From assembly GCA_963761325.1 (NCBI GenBank), contig CAVXGZ010000003.1:868001-932000 (forward strand): a stretch of 64,000 nt of DNA, given 5' to 3'. The notes beneath the pieces were generated by a model. It was not told the DNA's origin, did not search any database, and was given only the letters and a program-made list of their open reading frames with translations. Of the stretch, positions 20,140 to 27,623 are shown piece by piece (positions within the stretch are counted from its first letter, which is position 1; each line of letters starts with the position of its first letter). Position numbers and translations under genes: made by a program. This DNA comes from Streptantibioticus_C sp963761325 (lineage in GTDB: Bacteria > Actinomycetota > Actinomycetes > Streptomycetales > Streptomycetaceae).

Positions 20140-20227
20140 GGTCGTCTCCTTCGGGTTCCCGTTCCGGCATTGCTCGGGTGACGCTACCGCCTCCGGCGAC
20201 GTCGCCCCGCCGGGCCCGGGAGCCGGG

Positions 20228-21025
20228 TCAGCCGAGCGGATCCGCGCCGAGCTCGTCCAGCACCGGCGGCGGGGGCTGCGGCGGGCGCGGCATCACGGCG
20301 GCCTCGGAGTGCCCGCCGCAGCCGTAGCCGAGCGAGACCACCCGGCCGTCCGCCGGGCTGAACTCGTTGGCGCAGATGCCGAACGCCTGGCGCAGCGAGC
20401 CCTGGATCGGGACCAGGAAGCCGCAGCTGACGCAGTGGGCCGGCGCGGCCTGGGCCATCGGGGTCTTGGTGCCGAACGCCTCGTCCCAGCGGTCGGCGGC
20501 GGTGTGCAGCCCGTAGCGGGACAGCACCCGGGCCCGGCGCAGGCCGAGCTGCTCGGCGAGCGCGGCGTCCGGCGGCTCCGGCGGCGCGGCGGCCGGGTCG
20601 GCGGCCACCGGCTCGTCGAGGCCGTCCGCCTCGTCGGCCGCGAGCCAGCCCGGTTCCAGGCGCAGGTCGTCCGCCTCGGTGGGCAGCAGGTCGCCCGGGC
20701 CCATGTCGCCCGGCCGCAGCCGTTCGCTCCACGGCACCCACTCCGGCGGGAGCAGCGCGTCCGCGTCCGGGAGCAGCACCGACTCGTCGACGGTGACCAG
20801 CTTGGAGCGGGAGGCGCGGGTGACGGTGACCGCCCAGCGCCAGCCCCGGTAGGCGGGATCGGAGCAGGCGAAGGAGTGCGTGACGACCCGGTCCCCCTCC
20901 GCGACCGCGCCGAGGTGGCCGCCGACGATGTCAGCCTCCGCCGTCTCCTCGGCCGCCGCACGGGCAAGGTCGACCGCCTCGGCGCACAGGCGGTCCGCTG
21001 TCCGGCTTCGCATCGCAGCACTCAC
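20228..21025 (-). CDS. DUF3027 protein
   Basis: The 265-residue protein has the DUF3027 opening (RTADRLCAEAVDLARAAA), the segment HSFACSDPAYRGWRWAVTV, and later a possible metal site CVSCGFLVPIQGSLRQAFGICANEFSP with three cysteines plus GYGCGGHSE. This suggests a zinc-binding end. Function is unknown. The GTG at 21025 matches the usual DUF3027 start; an ATG at 21013 and one at 21055 are also possible. It is upstream of the GHKL ATPase on the same strand. Confidence 0.8.
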   Translation of the reverse strand: MSAAMRSRTADRLCAEAVDLARAAAEETAEADIVGGHLGAVAEGDRVVTHSFACSDPAYRGWRWAVTVTRASRSKLVTVDESVLLPDADALLPPEWVPWSERLRPGDMGPGDLLPTEADDLRLEPGWLAADEADGLDEPVAADPAAAPPEPPDAALAEQLGLRRARVLSRYGLHTAADRWDEAFGTKTPMAQAAPAHCVSCGFLVPIQGSLRQAFGICANEFSPADGRVVSLGYGCGGHSEAAVMPRPPQPPPPVLDELGADPLG

Positions 21026-21200
21026 AAGAATCGATTCTCTCCTACGCCGTCCCACGGGCGCGCCGACCGGGATACCGGACGGACAGGAGACGGAGCGGAC
21101 CGTGGGACCGCGTCGACGTCACCGCCCGGCTCTCCTCGGACGCGCCTGGCCTTGCTTCCCATTCTGCGGGACGGACCGGGAACGCACGGCGAGAGAGAAG

Positions 21201-21230
21201 TTGTCGGCTGCGCGTGACGCACGCTACCTG
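21201..21230 (+). promoter_or_regulatory. candidate promoter in the 346-base gap before the MFS gene
   Basis: TTGTCG at 21201 and TACCTG at 21225, 18 bases apart, form a plausible vegetative promoter about 140 bases before the MFS start. The rest of the gap 21026-21371 holds GC-rich inverted repeats but no gene that I can support. Confidence 0.35.
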
Positions 21231-21371
21231 TCAGAAGTCCCCGCGGGAAGTCGGGGGTCCCCGGCGCCGCGCCCCGCGGCGTGTCCGACCGGCCCGTTCG
21301 CGGGTGGCTTCCGGGCGACATGCCGGGGTAGGGAGCCGAAATGGGTGCCCGCTCGCCGTGGAGGGGGGAGG

Positions 21372-22769
21372 ATGCCAGACGTGGACGCCGTCCGTATCCC
21401 GGGGGCCGCCGGCCCGATGCGTCGGGCCGGACGCTCGGTCGCGCGCGGCTTCGCCCGGTGCGGCCGTGGGGTGACGTCGCTGATCCACCGGCTCAGCCAC
21501 GCGCAGGGGGCCGGCGAGACCGGGCTCGCGAAGCTGCTGGAGCTGCAGGCGATCAGCTCGGCCGGCGACATGATGATCACCATCGCGCTGGCCAGCACGG
21601 TGTTCTTCTCGGTGCCCACCGGGCAGGCGCGGGACCGGGTGGCGCTCTACCTGCTGATCACCATGGCGCCCTTCGCGCTGCTCGCGCCGGTGATCGGGCC
21701 GATGCTGGACCGCGTTCCGCACGGCCGGCGGGCGGCGATGGCCGGCTCGATGATGGCCAGGGCGGTGCTGGCCTGGTCGATGTCGACCGCGGTGTCCGGA
21801 AACAGCCTGGCGCTGTATCCGGCCGCGCTCGGCGTGCTGGTGGCCTCCAAGGCCAACGGCCTGGTGCGCAGCGCGGTGGTGCCGCGGCTGCTGCCGCCGC
21901 GGATCTCGCTGGTCAAGGCGAACTCCCGGATGACGCTCTCCGGCCTGCTGGCCACCGCCGTCGCGGCGCCGATCGGCGGCCTTCTGCACATGATCGGACC
22001 GGCGTGGCCGCTGTACGGCGCGTTCGTGATCTTCGCGCTGGGCGCGCTGGCCTGCTTCTCGCTGCCGCACATGGTGGATTCGGCCAAGGGCGAGCGCCGG
22101 GCGGTGATGCACGCCGACGCCGCCGAGGCCGCGGCCGACGACGCCGGGCGGGGCGACCGGCGGGCGAAGCGGCCGGGGCTGCGCACGGTCGGCTCCTCGG
22201 TGCTCCACGCGCTGCAGGCGAACTGCGGGCTGCGCGGGATCTCCGGGCTGCTCACGTTCTACCTGGCGTTCACGCTGCGTGAGCATCCGGTGGGCGGGCT
22301 GAGCCCGGCGTTCTCGCTCGGCCTGGTGGCCGTGGCGGCCGGCGGCGGCAACGCGTTCGGCAACGTGCTGGGGGCGTGGCTGCGGTCCCGAGCCCCCGAA
22401 GTGATCATCACCACGGTGCAGTTCCTGGTGCTGGGCGTACTGGTGTTCACCGCGCTGTCCTACGGCGTGGTCGCGGTGGGGATCGCGGCGGCGATGACCG
22501 GGCTCACCCAGGCGATGGGCAAGCTGGCGCTGGACGCCTGCATCCAGCGCGACGTGCCGGAGTCGGTGCGCACCTCGGCGTTCGCCCGCTCGGAGACCAT
22601 GCTGCAACTGGCCTGGGTGATCGGCGGCGGCATCGGCATCATCCTGCCGCTCGACGGGGTGTGGGGGCTGGCGGTGGGCGCCGGGGTGATCGCGGTCGGC
22701 GCCGCGCTGACCACCCGCGGTCTGCTGTCCGCCGCGCGGCACGGCTCCGGCCACCCGCGCGCGGCCTGA
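21372..22769 (+). CDS. MFS-family membrane protein
   Basis: The 465-residue protein has about 12 hydrophobic segments (for example LYLLITMAPFALLAPVIGP and LYGAFVIFALGALACF) and the loop MLDRVPHGRRAAMAG. It begins with a basic cytoplasmic stretch of some 60 residues. It resembles Streptomyces MFS proteins found beside futalosine-pathway genes, but the substrate is unknown. The ATG at 21372 has an excellent GGGGGGAGG site. The frame is open far upstream, but that extension reads as an out-of-frame shadow. Confidence 0.85.
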   Translation: MPDVDAVRIPGAAGPMRRAGRSVARGFARCGRGVTSLIHRLSHAQGAGETGLAKLLELQAISSAGDMMITIALASTVFFSVPTGQARDRVALYLLITMAPFALLAPVIGPMLDRVPHGRRAAMAGSMMARAVLAWSMSTAVSGNSLALYPAALGVLVASKANGLVRSAVVPRLLPPRISLVKANSRMTLSGLLATAVAAPIGGLLHMIGPAWPLYGAFVIFALGALACFSLPHMVDSAKGERRAVMHADAAEAAADDAGRGDRRAKRPGLRTVGSSVLHALQANCGLRGISGLLTFYLAFTLREHPVGGLSPAFSLGLVAVAAGGGNAFGNVLGAWLRSRAPEVIITTVQFLVLGVLVFTALSYGVVAVGIAAAMTGLTQAMGKLALDACIQRDVPESVRTSAFARSETMLQLAWVIGGGIGIILPLDGVWGLAVGAGVIAVGAALTTRGLLSAARHGSGHPRAA

Positions 22770-22796
22770 CCTCGGACGGCAGGTAGCCTCACGGTC

Positions 22797-23267
22797 ATGA
22801 CCATTCGCCGCTGTGCCACCGCCTTGGGTGCGGTCGCCGTAGGGCTGCTCGCCCTCTCCGCCTGCTCCAAGCCGACACCGCTGGCGACCGTCACGGTCGG
22901 TGAGACCTCGGTCGGCTCGCAGGCCGACTGCTACAACGCCGGCAAGGCGCTGCCCGAGGAGACGTTCGGCAAGTGCCTGAAGTCCGCGCCGAGCCACACC
23001 GTCAAGGTGCCGGCCGGCGGGGCGGTACACGTCGGCGTGGAGCCGGCCATCGCCGACAAGGGCTGGGTCGTCGCCGTCGACTCGCAGGGCGTGAGCGGCA
23101 AGCTGACCACGACCTACCACACCTTCAGCTCCGACGTGGTCAACCAGATGTTCTCCGACAGCCAGACCGGCGCCCAGAAGTCCAAGGTCACCATGACCAT
23201 CCTGGAGACCTCCGGCGGCCAGTCGGTCAACGGCGAGTGGAACTTCACGCTGGAGCGCCAGAACTGA
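22797..23267 (+). CDS. DUF2771 lipoprotein
   Basis: The 156-residue protein has a lipoprotein signal peptide ending in the lipobox LSAC at residues 20-23, so it should be anchored to the outer face of the membrane. The mature domain matches DUF2771 in length and in the ending TMTILETSGGQSVNGEWNF. It has two further cysteines (ADCYN and GKCLK) that may form a disulphide. A TAGCCT box lies 7 bases before the ATG. It overlaps or abuts mqnB. Confidence 0.8.
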   Translation: MTIRRCATALGAVAVGLLALSACSKPTPLATVTVGETSVGSQADCYNAGKALPEETFGKCLKSAPSHTVKVPAGGAVHVGVEPAIADKGWVVAVDSQGVSGKLTTTYHTFSSDVVNQMFSDSQTGAQKSKVTMTILETSGGQSVNGEWNFTLERQN

Positions 23268-24010
23268 CCCCCGACCGCGCTCCGCGCCTGCTCGTCGTGA
23301 CCGCGGTCGCGGCCGAGCGGGACGCCGTCGCGCGCGGCCTGACGCCGCCGGACGGCGACCCCAACACCGCGGGGCTGCAGCACCCGCTGGCCGCCGGACA
23401 CACCGCGCTGCGGCTGCCGCTGGCCGGATCCGGCGTGGCGGACCTGCTCGCCGCCGGGGTCGGACCGGCCGCGGCGGCCGGCGGGACGGCGACCGCGCTG
23501 ACGGCCGCGGCGCTGGCCGGGCGGCCGTACACCCTGGTCGTCTCGGCGGGCATCGCCGGCGGCTTCGCACCGGGCGCGCCGGTCGGCTCGCTGGTGGTGG
23601 CGGACGCCATGGTCGCCGCCGACCTGGGCGCCGAGACGCCCGAAGGGTTCGTGCCGGTCACCGAGTTGGGCTTCGGCACCACGCGCCACCTGCCGCCGGC
23701 CGAACTCGCGCGCGAGGCGGCCGGGTTGACCGGCGCCGGGTACGGCACGGTGCTCACCGTCTCCACCGTCACCGGTTCCGCCGGCCGGGCCCGCGAACTG
23801 ATGGACCGTCACCCCGGCGCGCTGGCCGAGGCGATGGAGGGCTTCGGGGTCGCCGAGGCCGCCGTCGCACACGGCGTGCCGGTGCTGGAGGTTCGCGCGG
23901 TCTCCAACCCCGTCGGCCCCCGCGACCGGTCCGCCTGGCGCATCGGCGACGCGCTGGCCGCGCTGGCCGGTGCCTTCCGCACGCTCGTTCCCGTACTGGA
24001 GAGGCCATGA
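23264..24010 (+). CDS. mqnB: futalosine hydrolase
   Basis: The enzyme cleaves futalosine to dehypoxanthine futalosine, an early step of the alternative menaquinone pathway. It is a nucleoside-phosphorylase-fold protein with LLVVTAVAAERDAV at the start, the SAGIAGGF motif, and the substrate Glu in AEAMEGFGVAEAA. The C-terminal motif is VRAVSNPVGPRDRSAWRIGDAL. The start is unusual: no ATG is available. A CTG at 23264 overlapping the previous stop has GGAG 8 bases upstream and gives the expected N-terminus; GTGs at 23237 or 23297 are alternatives. Its stop overlaps mqnD by 4 bases. Confidence 0.88.
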   Translation: MTPDRAPRLLVVTAVAAERDAVARGLTPPDGDPNTAGLQHPLAAGHTALRLPLAGSGVADLLAAGVGPAAAAGGTATALTAAALAGRPYTLVVSAGIAGGFAPGAPVGSLVVADAMVAADLGAETPEGFVPVTELGFGTTRHLPPAELAREAAGLTGAGYGTVLTVSTVTGSAGRARELMDRHPGALAEAMEGFGVAEAAVAHGVPVLEVRAVSNPVGPRDRSAWRIGDALAALAGAFRTLVPVLERP

Positions 24011-24885
24011 CCCGTACCGGACAAGACCAGGGCGAGGCGCTGCGCATCGCCTTCTCGCCCTGCCCGAACGACACGTTCGTCTTCCACGCCTGGACCCACG
24101 GCCTGCTGCCCGGCGCGCCCGCGCTCGACGTGACGTTCGCCGACATCGACGTGACCAACGGCATGGCGGAGCGCGGCGAGTTCGACGTGCTGAAGGTCTC
24201 GTACGCCGTGCTGCCGTGGGTGCTGGAGGAGTACGCGCTGCTGCCGTGCGGCGGGGCGCTGGGCCGCGGCTGCGGTCCGCTGGTGCTGACCCGGGACGGC
24301 GGCCGGTCGGCGAAGGAGCTGGCCGGCGCGACGGTGGCGGTGCCGAGCGAACGGTCCACCGCCTACCTGCTGTTCCGGCTGTGGGCGGCGACCGAGGTGC
24401 CGGGCGGGATCGGCCGGGTCGAGGTGCTGCCGTTCCACGAGATCATGCCTGCGGTGCGCGCCGGCCGGGTGGACGCCGGACTCGTCATCCACGAGGCCCG
24501 GTTCACCTACCGCGACCACGGCCTGGCGTGCCTGGCCGACATGGGCGAGCACTGGGAGCGGACCACCGGGCTGCCCATCCCGCTCGGCGCGATCATCGCC
24601 AAGCGCTCGCTGGGCGAGGAGCGGCTGCGCCGGCTGGCCGCGTCCGCACGGGCGTCGGTGCGCGCCGCCTGGGACGACCCGGCCGCCTCGCGCGGCTACG
24701 TGCTCGCGCACTCCCAGGAGATGGACGAGTCGGTCGCCGAACAGCACATCGGCCTGTACGTCAACGAGTTCACCGCCGACCTGGGCGAGGACGGCTACGC
24801 GGCGGTGCGCGGCCTGCTGACCCGCGCGGCGGCCGAGGGGCTGGTGCCGCCCCTGCGGCCGGACGCGTTCCGCTTCCCGGTGTGA
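24007..24885 (+). CDS. mqnD: 1,4-dihydroxy-6-naphthoate synthase
   Basis: The 292-residue protein converts cyclic dehypoxanthine futalosine to 1,4-dihydroxy-6-naphthoate in the futalosine menaquinone pathway. It has the periplasmic-binding-like fold with IAFSPCPNDTFVFHAW at the start and the segment DVTNGMAERGEFDVLKVS. An ATGA overlap with mqnB indicates translational coupling. mqnA, mqnC and mqnE are not in the window. Confidence 0.94.
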   Translation: MTRTGQDQGEALRIAFSPCPNDTFVFHAWTHGLLPGAPALDVTFADIDVTNGMAERGEFDVLKVSYAVLPWVLEEYALLPCGGALGRGCGPLVLTRDGGRSAKELAGATVAVPSERSTAYLLFRLWAATEVPGGIGRVEVLPFHEIMPAVRAGRVDAGLVIHEARFTYRDHGLACLADMGEHWERTTGLPIPLGAIIAKRSLGEERLRRLAASARASVRAAWDDPAASRGYVLAHSQEMDESVAEQHIGLYVNEFTADLGEDGYAAVRGLLTRAAAEGLVPPLRPDAFRFPV

Positions 24886-24893
24886 GGTGGTTT

Positions 24894-24911
24894 CCCCGCC
24901 GCGGGGCGGGG
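24894..24911. terminator. hairpin between convergent mqnD and cold-shock gene
   Basis: CCCCGCC (24894-24900) and GGCGGGG (24905-24911) form a perfect 7-bp stem with a GCGG loop in the 34-base gap between two stops. It can serve both directions. Confidence 0.65.
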
Positions 24912-24919
24912 CAGGCGGC

Positions 24920-25303
24920 TCACACGTCCAGTTGGTCGGCGACCGCTCGCAGCACTCCGGCGATCTTGCGGCCGTGGGCCTTCTCCGGGTAGCGCCCGCG
25001 CTGCAGCGAGCGGGCGACCTCCTCCAGCAAGGTGGTGAGGTCCTGAACGATCGGCAGCAGTTCGTCGGGCTTGCGGCGCTGCGCGGCGGCGACCGAGGGG
25101 GCCGGGTCGAGCACGGTCACCGAGAGCGCCTGGTCGCCGCGCTGGCCCGCGACGACGCCGAACTCCACCCGCTGGCCGGGTTTGAGCACGTCCACACCGG
25201 TGGGCAGCACGGACGAGTGCACGAAGACGTCGCCGCCGTCGTCGCGGGAGAGGAAGCCGAAGCCCTTCTCGCTGTTGAACCACTTGACCTTGCCGGTAGG
25301 CAC
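24920..25303 (-). CDS. cold-shock domain protein with C-terminal extension
   Basis: Residues 1-65 are a cold-shock domain with the RNA-binding strands KVKWFNSEKGFGFLSRDDGG and DVFVHSSVL. The protein is 127 residues, almost twice the usual 67, because of a helical extension (PDELLPIVQDLTTLLEEVAR and YPEKAHGRKIAGVLRAVAD). The extension is conserved in my recollection of Streptomyces relatives near mqnD and may mediate protein contacts. The GTG at 25303 gives the canonical VPTGKVKWFN start; the frame is open to 25345. Confidence 0.9.
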   Translation of the reverse strand: MPTGKVKWFNSEKGFGFLSRDDGGDVFVHSSVLPTGVDVLKPGQRVEFGVVAGQRGDQALSVTVLDPAPSVAAAQRRKPDELLPIVQDLTTLLEEVARSLQRGRYPEKAHGRKIAGVLRAVADQLDV

Positions 25304-25501
25304 GTCCGACCTCGTCCTCGTCACTTGAGCGAACCCTGATGGCACCGCACCCGGAACCCCGGACCGGGCGCTGGAAAGCGCTGGACAGCAGTGCAGCGGG
25401 CCACCGATGACCCGCCTGTCACCAGGCTAGTGGTCGGTGCGCGACTGACAAGACGCCCCGGCCCATCCGCGGCACCGCTGACGGGGACCTACCCTGTTGG
25501 G

Positions 25502-25756
25502 GTGACCAACGAAACCCGGATGCCCGGCGACCTGCTCGTACGGATCGGCGCGATCGTCTTCGCCGTCGGTGCGGTCGCCACGCTCGCCACCATGACCCCG
25601 CTGTTCATCGGCACCCGTCCGCTGCCCACCCCGGCGTACTTCGTGTGCATGCTGATGGGGCTCGGCTTCGCCCTGGCGCTGGGCGGCCTGCTGCGCTCGG
25701 CGCGCGCCCAGCGGCGTCAGACCCGGGACGCCGCGGCGGTCCGCCCGGCGGCGTAG
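25502..25756 (+). CDS. small two-helix membrane protein
   Basis: The 84-residue protein has two hydrophobic helices (RIGAIVFAVGAVATLATM and YFVCMLMGLGFALALGGL) joined by a short loop and a basic/Gln tail. I do not recognise the family. The GTG at 25502 is preferred because a TACCCT box lies 6 bases upstream, as for leaderless genes in this window. Its 3' end overlaps the convergent HAD gene by 40 bases. Confidence 0.65.
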   Translation: MTNETRMPGDLLVRIGAIVFAVGAVATLATMTPLFIGTRPLPTPAYFVCMLMGLGFALALGGLLRSARAQRRQTRDAAAVRPAA

Positions 25757-26358
25757 CCCGCCAGCCAGCCGGGGAACTCCGCGAGGCCGGACAGCACCAC
25801 GTCGGCCCCGGCGGCGCGTAGCTCGGCACCGTCGCACGGCCCGGTCGTCACCGCGACGGACAGCGCACCCGCGGTACGCGCGCCGCGTACGTCACCCGTG
25901 TGGTCCCCGACGTAGACCGACGCGCCGTGCTCGCGCAGCGCCACCGCCTTGGCCTCCGCCCACAACTTCCCCACCAGCGCGTCCGGCCGGATGCCGAGGT
26001 GGTCCAGGTGCAGCCGGGCGTTGGGCTCGTGCTTGGCGGTGACCACGACCGTGCGGCCGCCGGCCCGCCGCACCGCCTCGACGGCCTCCTCGGCGCCGGG
26101 CATGGCGAGCGTCGGCGTGATGCCGTGCAGCACGTACAGCGCCCGGTAGCGGTCGGCCATCGCCGGGATCAGCTCGGGGGCGAACCAGTGGGCCAACTCC
26201 TCCTCCAGCGGCGGCCCGAGCCGGGTGACCGCCAGCCGCGAGTCGATGTACGCGCCGGTCTCGCGGGCCAGCTCGTCGTAGACCGCCTTGATCCCCGGGC
26301 GGGAGTCGATCAGGGTCATGTCGAGGTCGAATCCGACCGTCAAGGGATGGTTGGCCAT
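25717..26358 (-). CDS. HAD-family phosphatase
   Basis: The 213-residue protein has the haloacid-dehalogenase motifs: the nucleophile motif GFDLDMTLID, the motif II region VVTAKHEPNA, and the metal-site motif VYVGDHTGDVRGARTAGA. A helical cap lies between motifs I and II, like phosphoglycolate phosphatase and PPase-type members. The substrate is unknown. The ATG at 26358 is chosen over one at 26367 because it is closer to the motif and fits a leaderless start. Tail overlap with the small membrane gene is 40 bases. Confidence 0.85.
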   Translation of the reverse strand: MANHPLTVGFDLDMTLIDSRPGIKAVYDELARETGAYIDSRLAVTRLGPPLEEELAHWFAPELIPAMADRYRALYVLHGITPTLAMPGAEEAVEAVRRAGGRTVVVTAKHEPNARLHLDHLGIRPDALVGKLWAEAKAVALREHGASVYVGDHTGDVRGARTAGALSVAVTTGPCDGAELRAAGADVVLSGLAEFPGWLAGYAAGRTAAASRV

Positions 26359-26472
26359 GGCACCCATTCTTACCGGTCGCCGGTGACGCCGGTCCGCCGG
26401 ACCGGTGAAGTCCGGGGATACGCCGGAGGGACGGCCGGGGGACGACCCAGGGTGCGCGGGAGGAACCGCAGG

Positions 26473-27483
26473 TCAGCCGCGGCGCAGCACCCCGCGCCAC
26501 AGCAGGTAGAGCGCGGAGGCGGCCGCGGCGACCCGCAGGATGACGGGGAAGTCGGCGGACAGGGCGGTGCCGAACTGCGCCTGGGAGAGCCGCGCGCCCC
26601 AGTGGCCGGTCGCCCGCCCCCAGAACCACACCAGCGCGCCGAGCAGCACGAACCCGGGCAGCCCGAGCACCGCGAACTGCACCCGGCGCCGCCCGATCCC
26701 CCGGCACCCGTACGCCAGCAGCCAGCCGGCGGCCATCAGCACGTAGTTCGTCAGCACCGCGCCGGCCACCAGCCCGGCCGCGGCCAGCGCTTCGAGCGGA
26801 CCGGTCGGCAGCCCGCGCCGGCCGCCCGCCGCGGGCTCGGCGACCGGCGCGGGGGCCGGGGCGGACCGGCGGAACGGCAGCCGGAAGCCGCCGCGCGGGG
26901 CGGCGGGCGCCACGGCCTCCGGCGGCGGGGCCGGCTCGGCCCGCTCGGCCGGCGCGGGGCCGCCGGGCTCCGGCTGCCGCGGCTCCTCGAACTCGCTGAG
27001 GATCAGGCCGCCGGTCCAGCCGCCGCCCAGGATGCCGTCGACGCTGGGCGCGTCGCCGCCGGGCGCGCCGGGCGTGCCGCGCCACCACTCGGGGTCGGGC
27101 CGCTCGCGCTTGACGAACCGGTCGGGCGGCGGCTCGTCGGCCTCCGCCGGGGTGTGCGGGACCTCGGGCGCCGGGCCGGACCGCGGCGGCCGGGCGGGCG
27201 GGGGCACCGGCGCCGGCGGGGGCGCGGGCTGCGCGGACGGCTGCCCGGCGGCGGGCAGCGACTGCGCCGCCGCCTCGACGACCTCGTCCGGCGAGCCGAT
27301 CCGGCCGAGGATGCGGCGGACGGAGCCCGGGCTGTCGGCCGCGGTCTTCTCCCGGGCGCGGTCGATGTCGTTGCGCAGTTGCGCGACGAGCCGCATGCGT
27401 CCGGCGGCGGGCAGGGCGGTCTGCGCGAGGTCCCCGACCCTGCTCAGGTAGTCGAAGACCAGCTTGTCGCTCTCGATTCCCAT
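26473..27483 (-). CDS. membrane protein with N-terminal HAAS-like helix domain
   Basis: The 336-residue protein starts with a helical domain (DKLVFDYLSRVGDLAQTALP, then RMRLVAQLRNDIDRAR and IGSPDEVVEAA) like the HAAS/DUF1700 domains that sit in membrane-bound regulators. A long Pro/Ala/Glu-rich linker (about residues 85-220) leads to several hydrophobic helices (EALAAAGLVAGAVLTNYVLM and others). It may sense or hold another protein at the membrane. It diverges from the helicase-associated gene at 27624. No family name is certain. Confidence 0.65.
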   Translation of the reverse strand: MGIESDKLVFDYLSRVGDLAQTALPAAGRMRLVAQLRNDIDRAREKTAADSPGSVRRILGRIGSPDEVVEAAAQSLPAAGQPSAQPAPPPAPVPPPARPPRSGPAPEVPHTPAEADEPPPDRFVKRERPDPEWWRGTPGAPGGDAPSVDGILGGGWTGGLILSEFEEPRQPEPGGPAPAERAEPAPPPEAVAPAAPRGGFRLPFRRSAPAPAPVAEPAAGGRRGLPTGPLEALAAAGLVAGAVLTNYVLMAAGWLLAYGCRGIGRRRVQFAVLGLPGFVLLGALVWFWGRATGHWGARLSQAQFGTALSADFPVILRVAAAASALYLLWRGVLRRG

Positions 27484-27623
27484 CGGCACACCACCCAAAG
27501 TCCGTGCGTAGGAGCGGTGTTGACGGTACCGCCACCGGCCGCCGCGGCGCAGTCAGCCGCACCGGTGCGCGGGCGGCACTCCGGGCCCGGCGCGGCAGGC
27601 CGTAATGTGGGACGGATGACCCG

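Noticed and set aside
17176..20181. + strand frame of 1001 codons opposite the GHKL ATPase
   Set aside because: Shadow of the ATPase gene, rich in Arg, Gln and His with no motif.
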